A DNA stretch of 64,000 bases from Granulosicoccus antarcticus IMCC3135. GTDB taxonomy: Bacteria; Pseudomonadota; Gammaproteobacteria; Granulosicoccales; Granulosicoccaceae. The first letter of the stretch is position 1; each line of letters begins with the position of its first letter. Positions 36,537 through 45,263 of the stretch are shown in pieces. The stretch is from positions 5,948,501 to 6,012,500 of the forward strand of contig NZ_CP018632.1 of assembly GCF_002215215.1 (NCBI RefSeq), read 5' to 3'. Below the pieces are notes generated by a model. It was not told the origin of the DNA, made no database searches, and worked only from the letters and a program-made list of their open reading frames with translations. Made by a program: the position numbers and the translations under genes.

Positions 36537-37079
36537 GTGAGTGTCAAAAAAACAGTTAGCGACGATGATATGGCCTTGTTTCGCGAGGCTGTTGGAGAAG
36601 TGCGCTCAGTCAACAATGACCGCGTCGAAGCCGAAGCGCCACCTCGTCGCCCAATACTGAGACACTCTGAGGACGATGATCGTTCCGTGATGCGTGCCTT
36701 GCTGGATGATCTGAGTGAAACCGATTTCCTGGAAACCGGCGAACACCTGTCTTATACCCAGCCCGGTGTGCAGCGCTCTGTTCTGAAAAAATTGAAAAGT
36801 GGCCGCTATTCACTTCAATCCGAGATCGATTTGCATGGCCTGACTGTCAATGAAGCACGCCAGGAACTTTCCGAGTTTCTACATGCAGCACAAGAGCGCA
36901 GACATCTATGCGTACGAGTGATTCATGGCAAGGGGCGCAAGACTGCAGAACGCGGGCCGCGGCTCAAGCCTGCGGTGAATCAGTGGCTTCAGCGCAATCG
37001 GCAAGTACTGGCCTTCTGTTCTGCCCGGCTCAATGACGGTGGTACAGGAGCTGTCTACGTTTTACTAAAGCGAACCTAA
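36537..37079 (+). CDS. Smr-domain protein
   Basis: 180 residues from GTG 36537; ATG 36570 (codon 12) is an alternative. The C-terminal Smr (MutS2-like) domain has EIDLHGLTVNEARQELSEFL and VRVIHGKGRKTAERGP, the two conserved motifs; the N-terminal half is charged and less conserved. Related YdaL/SmrA proteins have nuclease activity. It sits 3 bp before an NAD-dependent oxidoreductase of a sugar cluster, possibly by chance of arrangement. Confidence 0.9.
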   Translation: MSVKKTVSDDDMALFREAVGEVRSVNNDRVEAEAPPRRPILRHSEDDDRSVMRALLDDLSETDFLETGEHLSYTQPGVQRSVLKKLKSGRYSLQSEIDLHGLTVNEARQELSEFLHAAQERRHLCVRVIHGKGRKTAERGPRLKPAVNQWLQRNRQVLAFCSARLNDGGTGAVYVLLKRT

Positions 37080-37082
37080 GCC

Positions 37083-38393
37083 TTGATAATTGTTGATACT
37101 GCTTTACAACGCCGAGCCGATGCCGGCAAACCAATCCGAGTAGGAATCGTAGGTGCCGGTGCCATGGCTCGTGGCGTGGCGTTGCAACTTTTGAAGTATT
37201 GTCCCGGCTTCTACCTTGCCGGTGTCAGCAACCGACATCTGGACGGCGCTGCGCGCATGTACCGCGAAGCGGGCATCGATGAACCTGTCAGCGTCACTCA
37301 ACAGCAGCAATTCGACAGTGCCGTTGAACGCGGCGAATACTGCATCATGGAAGACCCCAAACTGCTATGTGCCTGTCCACATCTGGACGTTATCGTCGAG
37401 ATTACAGGCGCCGTGGAATTTGGTGCACATGTGGTCATGGATGCGATTGCTCACGGCAAGCATGTGGTCATGATGAATGCGGAACTGGACAGTACCATCG
37501 GCCCCATTCTCAAGCTCCATGCTGACAAGGCTGGCGTCGTTCTGACCAATGTCGATGGCGACCAGCCCGGCGTGCTGATGAACCTCTATCGCTACGTCAA
37601 GGGAATCGGTGTAAAGCCGGTGCTATGCGGCAATATCAAAGGTCTGCAGGACCCGTACCGCACACCCACCACACAGCAGGCGTTTGCCGATCGCTGGAAG
37701 CAGAACGCCCCTATGGTGACCTCCTTCGCCGACGGCACCAAAATCTCCTTCGAACAGGCTCTGGTAGCCAATGCTACGAATATGCGCGTCGCCCAGCGTG
37801 GCATGTTCGGCCCTACTGTCGACAATGGCGAACACATCGACAACGCGGCAGACTGGTATCCGATCGATCTGACTCAGCACCCGACCGGAATCGTGGACTA
37901 TGTAGTCGGTGCCACCCCCGGACCCGGAGTATTCGTTCTGGGCACACATGACGACCCTACGCAGAAGCATCTGCTGGAGATGTACAAACTGGGTACCGGC
38001 CCGCTCTATTCGTTCTATACGCCCTACCATCTGTGTCACTTCGAAGTACCAACCACGATCGCACGGGCCGCCCTCTTTCAAGACCCGGCCATCACCCCCA
38101 CATTCGGCCCCTGTGTCGATGTTATTGCCACAGCCAAGAGAGATCTCAAAGAAGGCGAGACGCTCGATGGTATCGGTCATTACATGACTTACGGACAATG
38201 CGAAAACGCGGACGTCGTACATGCCGACAAACTCCTGCCAATGGGTCTGGCGGAAGGCTGTGTACTACTACGTGACATTCCCAGAGACAGCACACTGCGG
38301 TTGAGCGATGTGCGCTTACCACAGGGCCGTCTGGCAGACAGGCTTCGAGAGGAGCAGAACATCCTATTTTTCAATTCAAAGGCAGGTATCTAA
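37083..38393 (+). CDS. NAD(P)-dependent oxidoreductase with C-terminal SAF-like domain
   Basis: 436 residues. The Rossmann motif RVGIVGAGAMARGVALQLL (about 19-37) is followed by a homoserine-dehydrogenase-like region (DVIVEITGAVEFGAHVVMDA, KHVVMMNAEL). A C-terminal SAF-like segment is rich in short strands (RDLKEGETLDGIG, LRDIPRDSTLRLSDV). The start appears to be TTG 37083; no ATG or GTG is suitable nearby. Such proteins accompany CDP-glucose/deoxysugar genes, as here, but their reaction is uncertain. Confidence 0.8.
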   Translation: MIIVDTALQRRADAGKPIRVGIVGAGAMARGVALQLLKYCPGFYLAGVSNRHLDGAARMYREAGIDEPVSVTQQQQFDSAVERGEYCIMEDPKLLCACPHLDVIVEITGAVEFGAHVVMDAIAHGKHVVMMNAELDSTIGPILKLHADKAGVVLTNVDGDQPGVLMNLYRYVKGIGVKPVLCGNIKGLQDPYRTPTTQQAFADRWKQNAPMVTSFADGTKISFEQALVANATNMRVAQRGMFGPTVDNGEHIDNAADWYPIDLTQHPTGIVDYVVGATPGPGVFVLGTHDDPTQKHLLEMYKLGTGPLYSFYTPYHLCHFEVPTTIARAALFQDPAITPTFGPCVDVIATAKRDLKEGETLDGIGHYMTYGQCENADVVHADKLLPMGLAEGCVLLRDIPRDSTLRLSDVRLPQGRLADRLREEQNILFFNSKAGI

Positions 38394-38394
38394 A

Positions 38395-39168
38395 GTGAAA
38401 GCAGTCATTCTCGCCGGTGGTCTGGGCACTCGCATAAGCGAGGAAACCAATATTCGGCCCAAGCCCATGGTGGAGATCGGTGGCATGCCGATCATCTGGC
38501 ATATCATGAAGACCTACTCACACTTTGGCATCAATGAGTTCGTCGTGCTGTGTGGCTACAAGGGACACGTGATCAAGGACTTCTTTGCCAACTACGCGAT
38601 GCGCAGTTCTTCAGTCGAAATTGATCTGAGCGAAGGCTCGGTAAAGATACTCGACCCGGCTAAGGAACCCTGGAAAATCACGCTGGTAGACACCGGGGAA
38701 TCCACAATGACAGGGGGTCGCATCAAGCGTGCAAAACCTTATATTGGCGACGAGACATTCATGCTGACTTACGGCGACGGTGTCAGCAATGTCGACATCA
38801 ACGCACTACTGGCTACCCACAAGGCAGACAACTCGCTAGTGACTCTCACTGCCGTGCAGCCCCCGGGACGTTTCGGCGCACTGGCGCTCGGCGAATCACA
38901 GACGAAGGTCACGCATTTTCTTGAGAAGCCGGATGGCGATGGTGCCTGGATCAACGGCGGCTACTTTGCGGTTGAACCCGAAGCCATCGACTTCATCGAC
39001 GGTGACGATATATCCTGGGAACAGCAACCGCTAACCGGCATTGCACATCAGGGAAAACTCAGTGCCTACAAACACAAAGGTTTCTGGCAACCTATGGATA
39101 CCTTGCGTGACAAGCAGTATCTCGAGTCACTGTGGCAAGAGCAAGCCGCGCCCTGGAAGGTCTGGTAG
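38395..39168 (+). CDS. rfbF: glucose-1-phosphate cytidylyltransferase
   Basis: 257 residues from GTG 38395, one base after the upstream stop. The nucleotidyltransferase signature VKAVILAGGLGTRISEETN opens the protein; FMLTYGDGVSNVD, PPGRFGALAL and KHKGFWQPMDTLRDK are typical of RfbF. It makes CDP-glucose from glucose-1-phosphate and CTP. A longer frame to 38308 overlaps the upstream gene and is rejected. Confidence 0.95.
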   Translation: MKAVILAGGLGTRISEETNIRPKPMVEIGGMPIIWHIMKTYSHFGINEFVVLCGYKGHVIKDFFANYAMRSSSVEIDLSEGSVKILDPAKEPWKITLVDTGESTMTGGRIKRAKPYIGDETFMLTYGDGVSNVDINALLATHKADNSLVTLTAVQPPGRFGALALGESQTKVTHFLEKPDGDGAWINGGYFAVEPEAIDFIDGDDISWEQQPLTGIAHQGKLSAYKHKGFWQPMDTLRDKQYLESLWQEQAAPWKVW

Positions 39169-39171
39169 AAC

Positions 39172-39696
39172 ATGCAATTCATTGCGACCAAACTCGACGG
39201 CGCCTGGATAGTCGAACTCGATCGACTCGAAGATGAGCGTGGCTTTTTCGCCCGCTCATTTTGCCAGAGAGAACTCGACAAAATGGGGATGAACAGCAGT
39301 GTTGTGCAATCCAACCTCTCGTTCAATGTCTCCAAAGGAACCTTGCGTGGCATGCACTATCAGGTTGCGCCAGCAGAAGAGACCAAGTTGGTCAGATGCA
39401 CAAGGGGCTCCATTGTCGACGTCATCGTCGATATGCGTCCGGACTCACCGACCTATCGCGAACACATCGCTGTAGAGCTGAGTGCGGAGAATCATAGATC
39501 CTTGTTTGTCCCAGCCAATTTTGCTCACGGCTTTCAGACGCTGGAAGACAATACCGAGATCATGTATATGGTCTCCGGATTCTATACACCTGACTGCGAA
39601 CGCGGCTTGCGATTCAATGATCCGTCACTGAACATCCAGTGGCCTCTGCCAGTCGACCAGGTATCTGACAAGGATGCACAATGGCCTCTGCTTTGA
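39172..39696 (+). CDS. RfbC-like sugar-nucleotide 3,5-epimerase
   Basis: 174 residues with the cupin-type RmlC fold: LEDERGFFARSF, the catalytic-His region GTLRGMHYQ, DVIVDMRPDSPTY, and PANFAHGFQTLEDNTEIMYM with the conserved FAHGF. Normally it epimerises dTDP-4-keto-6-deoxyglucose. Sitting between CDP-glucose genes it probably acts on the CDP-linked ketosugar (inference). Confidence 0.85.
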   Translation: MQFIATKLDGAWIVELDRLEDERGFFARSFCQRELDKMGMNSSVVQSNLSFNVSKGTLRGMHYQVAPAEETKLVRCTRGSIVDVIVDMRPDSPTYREHIAVELSAENHRSLFVPANFAHGFQTLEDNTEIMYMVSGFYTPDCERGLRFNDPSLNIQWPLPVDQVSDKDAQWPLL

Positions 39697-40775
39697 ACGA
39701 TAACCGCATGAACACAACATTCTGGAAAGGTCGACGAGTCCTGTTGACCGGCCATACCGGGTTCAAGGGCAGCTGGCTGGCACTATGGCTAAACTCCATG
39801 GGCGCAAACGTTCATGGCTATGCACTTGCTCCGGACACCGACCCCAGCCTTTATGAACTGGCACGCATCGATGATCTCGTAGAATCATGTATCGGTGACA
39901 TCAGGGATCGCGACTCACTGGAAGCTGCTGTACAAGCAGCTCAGCCAGAGATAGTCCTGCATCTGGCCGCCCAACCACTGGTCCGTGAATCCTTTAAAGA
40001 CCCGGTTACCACCTTTGACACCAATGTCATGGGCACCATCAATGTACTCGAAGCCGTTCGACGCTGTGAATCGGTCAAGGCAGTCCTGGTTGTCACCACC
40101 GATAAGTGTTATCAGAATCGCGAATGGGATTGGGGCTATCGCGAAAACGAAGCACTGGGCGGACACGACCCCTATAGCGCCAGCAAAGCCTGTACCGAAC
40201 TGGTTGCCCAATCCTGGCGTCTGTCCTTCATGGGCGCCACCGGTGAAGATGCTCGTCACTGTGCTGTAGCCACGGCACGAGCTGGCAATGTCATTGGCGG
40301 TGGCGATTGGGCCAAAGACCGACTCATCCCCGACCTGCTCAATTCGATTGCCAACAACAAGGATGTCGTGCTGCGCAACCCGAATGCCATACGCCCCTGG
40401 CAACATGTTCTGGAGCCACTCGCTGGTTACCTGATGCTGGCAGAAAAGCTGTATACCGAAGGTGAGCCCTGGACGCAGGCCTGGAACTTTGGTCCGCACG
40501 ATGCAGATGCCAGAAGCGTGTCCTGGATAGTCGAGCAATTGATACGTGAATGCGAAAGCAGTGCTGGCTGGCAGCTGGAGTCTGCGGCTCAGCCCCACGA
40601 AGCACAACATCTGAAGCTCGATTGCTCCAAGGCACGACAACAGCTTGGCTGGAATCCTGTCTGGAATCTCGAACATTGCCTGAAAGAGATCGCCCGTTGG
40701 CATTCAGCCTGGAAAGATGGCGCAGACATGCAGCAGGAGTCTCTGGAGACTATTCAGCGATTCAGCAAACTGTAA
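39681..40775 (+). CDS. rfbG: CDP-glucose 4,6-dehydratase
   Basis: 364 residues from ATG 39681, which has AAGGA upstream; ATG 39708 is an alternative close to the family start. It overlaps the epimerase gene by 16 bp. NAD-binding motif LLTGHTGFKGSWLALWL; VTTDKCYQNREWDWGYRENE; catalytic YSASK; AGNVIGGGDWAKDRLIPDL and RPWQHVLEPLAGYL, all RfbG-specific. It makes CDP-4-keto-6-deoxyglucose. The usual next enzyme RfbH is not in the window. Confidence 0.95.
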   Translation: MASALNDNRMNTTFWKGRRVLLTGHTGFKGSWLALWLNSMGANVHGYALAPDTDPSLYELARIDDLVESCIGDIRDRDSLEAAVQAAQPEIVLHLAAQPLVRESFKDPVTTFDTNVMGTINVLEAVRRCESVKAVLVVTTDKCYQNREWDWGYRENEALGGHDPYSASKACTELVAQSWRLSFMGATGEDARHCAVATARAGNVIGGGDWAKDRLIPDLLNSIANNKDVVLRNPNAIRPWQHVLEPLAGYLMLAEKLYTEGEPWTQAWNFGPHDADARSVSWIVEQLIRECESSAGWQLESAAQPHEAQHLKLDCSKARQQLGWNPVWNLEHCLKEIARWHSAWKDGADMQQESLETIQRFSKL

Positions 40776-40790
40776 CTGTCCCCTGCTCTG

Positions 40791-41717
40791 CTATTGACGT
40801 CGCCGCCAAAGCCGCCCGTCAATAGCAGACAGACCCAGCCCGATCAGCGCCATACCGATGAAATGCGATGTAGCCAGTCGTTCATCCAGGAAGAAATATC
40901 CCAGAAAAATGGCTGAGACAGGCACCAGGAAAGTGACCAGCAGCAAGTTGGAAGCCCCCGCCGATGCCAGAATTCTGAAGTACAAAATGTAGGCTAGTGC
41001 GGTGGAAAACACCGCCAGCGCTGCCATGGAAAACCAGACAGACATTGGGGGCGACTCCAGAGTCCAGGGCTGATCCACTATCAGCACCAATGGCAACAAG
41101 ATAACGGCAGACAATGTAACCTGCCCTGTTGCTGCCATCACCGGATCAATCTGCATACGCTTGAACCGGCGACCAAAGACACTTGCAAAACCATAGGAAA
41201 TTGCCGCGCCCATAATGGCCAGTTGCGCCAAGGTATCGCCTCCCAATCCTTGCAAAGCACCCGGACCGATCATCCAGACGGTGCCAATAAAGCCGATGAC
41301 AACTCCCGTCACCTTGAGCCGAGTCATGCGCTCATCGCTCAGTAACAGTCCCGCTAAAACAACACCAAACAGCGGTGTCGTTGCATTGAGAATGGAGGCC
41401 AGACCGGAATCAATTTGAGTTTGCCCCCAGACGATCAGACTAAAGGGGATGACATTGTTGAGTACCCCCATGACCAGCAGCGCCAACCAGCCCGAGCGAC
41501 TGCCTGGCAATGGCACTCTGAGCAGAATGACGACTAACCAGAGAATCAAAGCGGCCATTGCCACCCTCAAGAACACAATGCTCAGCGGAGGCAGTGCGGA
41601 CACCGCAACTCCGACAAAAAAGAAGGAGCCTCCCCACAATAGAGACAACACCAGCAACATCAGCCAGTTATGAAGACTCATGGTGGAATTGATTGCTGAC
41701 GATGATGAAGAATTCAT
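40791..41717 (-). CDS. EamA/DMT-family membrane transporter
   Basis: 308 residues with about ten hydrophobic segments in two EamA halves. The first half opens LLVLSLLWGGSFFFVGVAVS and contains NATTPLFGVVLAGLLLSDER. The second half contains AISYGFASVFGRRF and LVPVSAIFLGYFFLDERL. Likely a drug/metabolite exporter; substrate unknown. It is convergent with rfbG and divergent from the exoD-like gene. Confidence 0.9.
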   Translation of the reverse strand: MNSSSSSAINSTMSLHNWLMLLVLSLLWGGSFFFVGVAVSALPPLSIVFLRVAMAALILWLVVILLRVPLPGSRSGWLALLVMGVLNNVIPFSLIVWGQTQIDSGLASILNATTPLFGVVLAGLLLSDERMTRLKVTGVVIGFIGTVWMIGPGALQGLGGDTLAQLAIMGAAISYGFASVFGRRFKRMQIDPVMAATGQVTLSAVILLPLVLIVDQPWTLESPPMSVWFSMAALAVFSTALAYILYFRILASAGASNLLLVTFLVPVSAIFLGYFFLDERLATSHFIGMALIGLGLSAIDGRLWRRRQ

Positions 41718-41783
41718 GATGGAGGCATTGGCTCGACTGTACTGTCATTATCATGCAGGCGAATTATTGTATCCTCCTGTTTT

Positions 41784-42371
41784 GTGGCTTCAAAAACGAT
41801 CATGCAACTTAGTGAAATTTCCGACACACTAAACGAGCTGGCCTCTGAAAGCGAATCAGTTTCAGTGGGGCATGTCGTTGAAAAACTCGGTAACAGAGGT
41901 TATGCCCCCTTTCTGATCGTACCGGCCGCTATCGAAATCAGTCCCATTGGCGGCTTGCCCGGAGTACCCACATTTCTGGCAAGCATCATTCTGGTGGTGG
42001 CCAGCCAAATGCTTATCGGTCGCAAGCATTTATGGCTTCCCGAGCTGCTGCGCAAACGTTCACTGACAAGCGATAAAGTGACCGGCGCCCTCAGCAAACT
42101 CAAACCCATAATCAGTAAACTGGACTCCTGGTTTTCAAGTGAACGTCTTGCCCGCCTGACGCAAACTCCGGTCACCAATATAGCCGCCTTCACTTGCATG
42201 CTGCTGGCACTGACTGTGCCGCCCCTGGAATTCATCCCTTTTGCCAGCACGGCGCCAATGGCAGCGATTGCGCTTATTGGCATCGCCTTGCTGGTCCACG
42301 ACGGCTGGTTGATGCTGGCAGCACTGAGTATCTCAATGCTGTCTTTCAGCGTTGTAGGTTTACTGTTATAA
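41784..42371 (+). CDS. ExoD-family membrane protein
   Basis: 195 residues from GTG 41784 (ATG 41802 is possible). It has the ExoD pattern SVGHVVEKLGNRGYAPFLIV, IEISPIGGLPGVPTFLASII and MLLALTVPPLEFIPFASTAP, and several membrane helices. ExoD was linked to exopolysaccharide production in rhizobia; its biochemical role is not known. It ends 3 bp from the convergent FMN reductase gene. Confidence 0.88.
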   Translation: MASKTIMQLSEISDTLNELASESESVSVGHVVEKLGNRGYAPFLIVPAAIEISPIGGLPGVPTFLASIILVVASQMLIGRKHLWLPELLRKRSLTSDKVTGALSKLKPIISKLDSWFSSERLARLTQTPVTNIAAFTCMLLALTVPPLEFIPFASTAPMAAIALIGIALLVHDGWLMLAALSISMLSFSVVGLLL

Positions 42372-42374
42372 ATC

Positions 42375-42938
42375 CTACTGCGCCAAGGAGCTTACCAGAC
42401 GTCCAACCAACGCTTCCAACATCGATGCCGTTTTCTCATCAGTGAGCTTGCCATCATCATCAAACGCCGAAAAAGCACCGGGTAAGGTGACGAACCCCGG
42501 AACTGTCACAACACCCAGCTCTGCCAGAAAATCTCGCAGACGAGGAATGACTCGAACGCCACCCATACCACCAGGCGATGCGGCTGCAATTGCCACTTTT
42601 TTGCCAGCAAAGACAGCACTAGAGACTTCATCACCTTCCGGACGCGAAGCCCAGTCCAGGGAATTGACTAACAATGGCGGCACACAACCGTTGTATTCAG
42701 GGGTCACAATGATCATGCCGTCATGAGAGGCGATTAGAGTTTTCAAATCTCGAATGCTCTGCGGTATACCCTCACCTGCCTCAATGTCACCGTCATAAAC
42801 CGGCGCTGGATAATCAGCAAGATCAATCAACGTAACCTCGGCTCCTGCTGCACGTGCTGTTTCAGCCGCAACAGCAGCCAACTTCTTGTTGACTGACGCT
42901 TTACGAGCACTGCCAGCAAATACAAGTATTTTATTCAC
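42375..42938 (-). CDS. NADPH-dependent FMN reductase family protein
   Basis: 187 residues from GTG 42938, which yields the family start NKILVFAGSARKASVNKKLA; an in-frame ATG lies nine codons earlier (42965). It shows the flavodoxin-like phosphate loop GSARKASVN, the FMN motif TPEYNGCVPPLLVNSLDWAS and AIAAASPGGMGGVRV. Likely a soluble quinone or azo-type reductase like ChrR/YieF. Confidence 0.9.
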   Translation of the reverse strand: MNKILVFAGSARKASVNKKLAAVAAETARAAGAEVTLIDLADYPAPVYDGDIEAGEGIPQSIRDLKTLIASHDGMIIVTPEYNGCVPPLLVNSLDWASRPEGDEVSSAVFAGKKVAIAAASPGGMGGVRVIPRLRDFLAELGVVTVPGFVTLPGAFSAFDDDGKLTDEKTASMLEALVGRLVSSLAQ

Positions 42939-43008
42939 AATGAAAGAATCCCGAGGTTTGCACATAGTATGCAGAAGTATACAGATGACAGTAACGTAAA
43001 ACGCTTAC

Positions 43009-43404
43009 ATGAAAACCACCGTCAAAATTCGTCAATGGGCACAGCAACTCAAACAGGATGTAGTTGCAGTCTATTTCGCAGCACGCAATCCTGAAACACC
43101 GCTGCTTGTTCGTTGCTTTGCCATTATCATTGCTGCCTATGCACTAAGCCCAATTGATCTGATCCCGGATTTTATTCCAGTTCTCGGATATCTCGACGAT
43201 TTGCTGATCGTCCCTTTGGGATTGTTTCTCGTCATTCGCCTATTACCGAAAGATATTCTGAACGACGCACGTGAAAAATCCAGAGCTGTATTATCACGCC
43301 CACAAAGTCGTGCCGCCGCAATCGTCATTATCGGCATCTGGATTCTTTGTCTTTCACTACTGTTGCTGTGGTTCAGAAATTCCACGTTAACGAATATGGA
43401 TTGA
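43009..43404 (+). CDS. YkvA/DUF1232-family membrane protein
   Basis: 131 residues. The DUF1232 signature AYALSPIDLIPDFIPVLGYL with DDLLIVPLGLFLVIRLLP lies in the middle, and a further C-terminal membrane segment is present (IVIIGIWILCLSLLLLWF). Widespread family of unknown function. Confidence 0.88.
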   Translation: MKTTVKIRQWAQQLKQDVVAVYFAARNPETPLLVRCFAIIIAAYALSPIDLIPDFIPVLGYLDDLLIVPLGLFLVIRLLPKDILNDAREKSRAVLSRPQSRAAAIVIIGIWILCLSLLLLWFRNSTLTNMD

Positions 43405-43483
43405 TCAGACTGGCGAGTTTCCATTTTTCACTGATGACTTGCACGATATAGCTTGCAACAGTTGTTTATCTCATGATCACGAT

Positions 43484-45127
43484 TTATGTACAAGCTTCTG
43501 CGATCCGGTATTTACCTGCCATCTCAGCAACTCCCGGCCAACTCGAAAAACCTTTACTCTGACTATCTGGATCAAGATCCGAGTCTACATGTGTAGAGTG
43601 GAAATCCTTTTCTGCCCCCGCCCTTCTCTCTGCTACACAGGGCTCTTTGAAAAAATCTGAAATATCGCGAATATCCTGCCCTTCCCGATTCACGACGCGA
43701 AAACGAAATCGGGTAGGTGACAGCTGGCTCACAAGCTGAAAAGACTCCTGGCTATTACGTAACTGTCTTTCAATTTGATCAAAAGTTTGCGACGTAGCTT
43801 GTTGTCGTATGAATTGTTCTTCAAGTCCTTCTTTCGAATCACTCACACGTTCTATTCGATAGCCTCCTTCATGCAGAAGAGAATGATGGTAGGCGCAAAT
43901 ACATACGCCGTTATCTACACAGGTAGACCCACCATCCGCCCAGTGATGAATATGGTGAATCTGTAAATGTCGGGTTTGTGTGCAGCCAGGGTGCTGGCAA
44001 TGCTGATCCCGGTTCTTGATGGCACGGGCCATTGCAGGTGGCCAGAGACGTGACTTGCGGCCAATATCAACAGGCTCTCCGTGTTTGTGAATGATGGTGG
44101 CGATACTGCAATCGCAGGCGATTCTACGGGCCGTCTCTGTAGCGATAGGGCCAGCATTGCGTACGACTGGGCGTTTGGGTGGAGTATTTTCAATCGCCCT
44201 GTTTGCATTCAACTCAGAGGCGTCTACTGAGACGATGACCTGATAGCGATCAGCAGTAGCCATGTCGCGTCCAACACTGTGCAAACTGTTTTCCGCCATC
44301 AGAACAGCAGCGTCAGCACGACGTTGCTGCATGGAAGCATCATTCTCGTCCAGTTGTGCCAGTGATTGTTCGACGCTATTGAGAAAAGCTTCGGCGACTT
44401 CGGGTGGCAAGGATAATTTGATGAGGGTATTGCCGTTACTCACGCCACCCCATGTGAACGATCGTGCTTCAATTTGCTTCAAGCTGCGGAAGTTCTCGCC
44501 ATTGGCCTCGTCTTCATCAGCATCCTGCTGCCAGCGATATTCAAGACATAGGCGCTCCACATCGGAAACTGAGGCATCAAGCGCCGCATGACACAAAAGT
44601 GCCTCATTACTTTCATCAGCGACACGGGATAACAGACGCACGATAGACCAAGTGAGCCTACCGCCTCTAAACAATGCTTTGATGATAGGCAACGTTCGCA
44701 GCCTGCGACCGACCCGCAGATACTCCCAACCGAGCTGAAGACTGATTCCCATCTCGCTATTCATCCAGGCAACGCAATGACGAGAACCGGATATTTTCCA
44801 ACCTTCCAGATCGTCAAAACGCACCAGCAATTCCAGTTGGTCTGCCATACCCGAGGCTATATCCTGACCGACCTGTCTCAGCCGACGAGCTATGGCAGGC
44901 GCATCGTCTGGCATGGCTTTATCGGGGGAATCAGATATCGGCGGAATGGCAGAGCCATCTGTGAGCGACATGAAAAGCCGGACATTACGACCGAAGGATT
45001 CTCGTGCCTCCGCATCAAAGCATTCTGTTCCCAAAGGCATACGCTGCTTTCGAGAACTTGAATTTTCGCCGTCACGACTTGCATTATCGTCATGAGAAGC
45101 GTTTCCCTGATTGCTTGAAATATCCAT
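43484..45127 (-). CDS. DUF222 / HNH endonuclease-domain protein (13E12 type)
   Basis: 547 residues from ATG 45127 with AAGG upstream; a frame extending to 45181 lacks a site. The long N-terminal part is DUF222-like (VRFDDLEGWKISGSRHCVAW, RVGRRLRTLPIIKALFRGG, LTWSIVRLLSRVADESNEAL). The C-terminus has an HNH nuclease motif with zinc cysteines (DQHCQHPGCTQTRHLQIHHI, GICICAYHH-like VDNGVCICAYHHSLLHEGGY). Such genes are often multi-copy and may be mobile or intron-derived, but no inverted repeats were seen here. Function unknown. Confidence 0.85.
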   Translation of the reverse strand: MDISSNQGNASHDDNASRDGENSSSRKQRMPLGTECFDAEARESFGRNVRLFMSLTDGSAIPPISDSPDKAMPDDAPAIARRLRQVGQDIASGMADQLELLVRFDDLEGWKISGSRHCVAWMNSEMGISLQLGWEYLRVGRRLRTLPIIKALFRGGRLTWSIVRLLSRVADESNEALLCHAALDASVSDVERLCLEYRWQQDADEDEANGENFRSLKQIEARSFTWGGVSNGNTLIKLSLPPEVAEAFLNSVEQSLAQLDENDASMQQRRADAAVLMAENSLHSVGRDMATADRYQVIVSVDASELNANRAIENTPPKRPVVRNAGPIATETARRIACDCSIATIIHKHGEPVDIGRKSRLWPPAMARAIKNRDQHCQHPGCTQTRHLQIHHIHHWADGGSTCVDNGVCICAYHHSLLHEGGYRIERVSDSKEGLEEQFIRQQATSQTFDQIERQLRNSQESFQLVSQLSPTRFRFRVVNREGQDIRDISDFFKEPCVAERRAGAEKDFHSTHVDSDLDPDSQSKGFSSWPGVAEMAGKYRIAEACT

Positions 45128-45263
45128 GATTTCATGCCTTTTTGGATAAATCAATATAGCATCCAAGGCGCAAATAGGCAAATAATTTAACTGTATATAA
45201 ATACAGCTAAAAATCTTAATTCAGGGAAGTATTAATTTGTGGAAAAGCATCAAGGGAATGCCC

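Noticed and set aside
37623-38222. 199-codon minus-strand ORF
   Set aside because: Antisense to the oxidoreductase gene of the CDP-sugar cluster; no family features.
39915-40703. 262-codon minus-strand ORF
   Set aside because: Antisense to rfbG, whose motifs are unmistakable.
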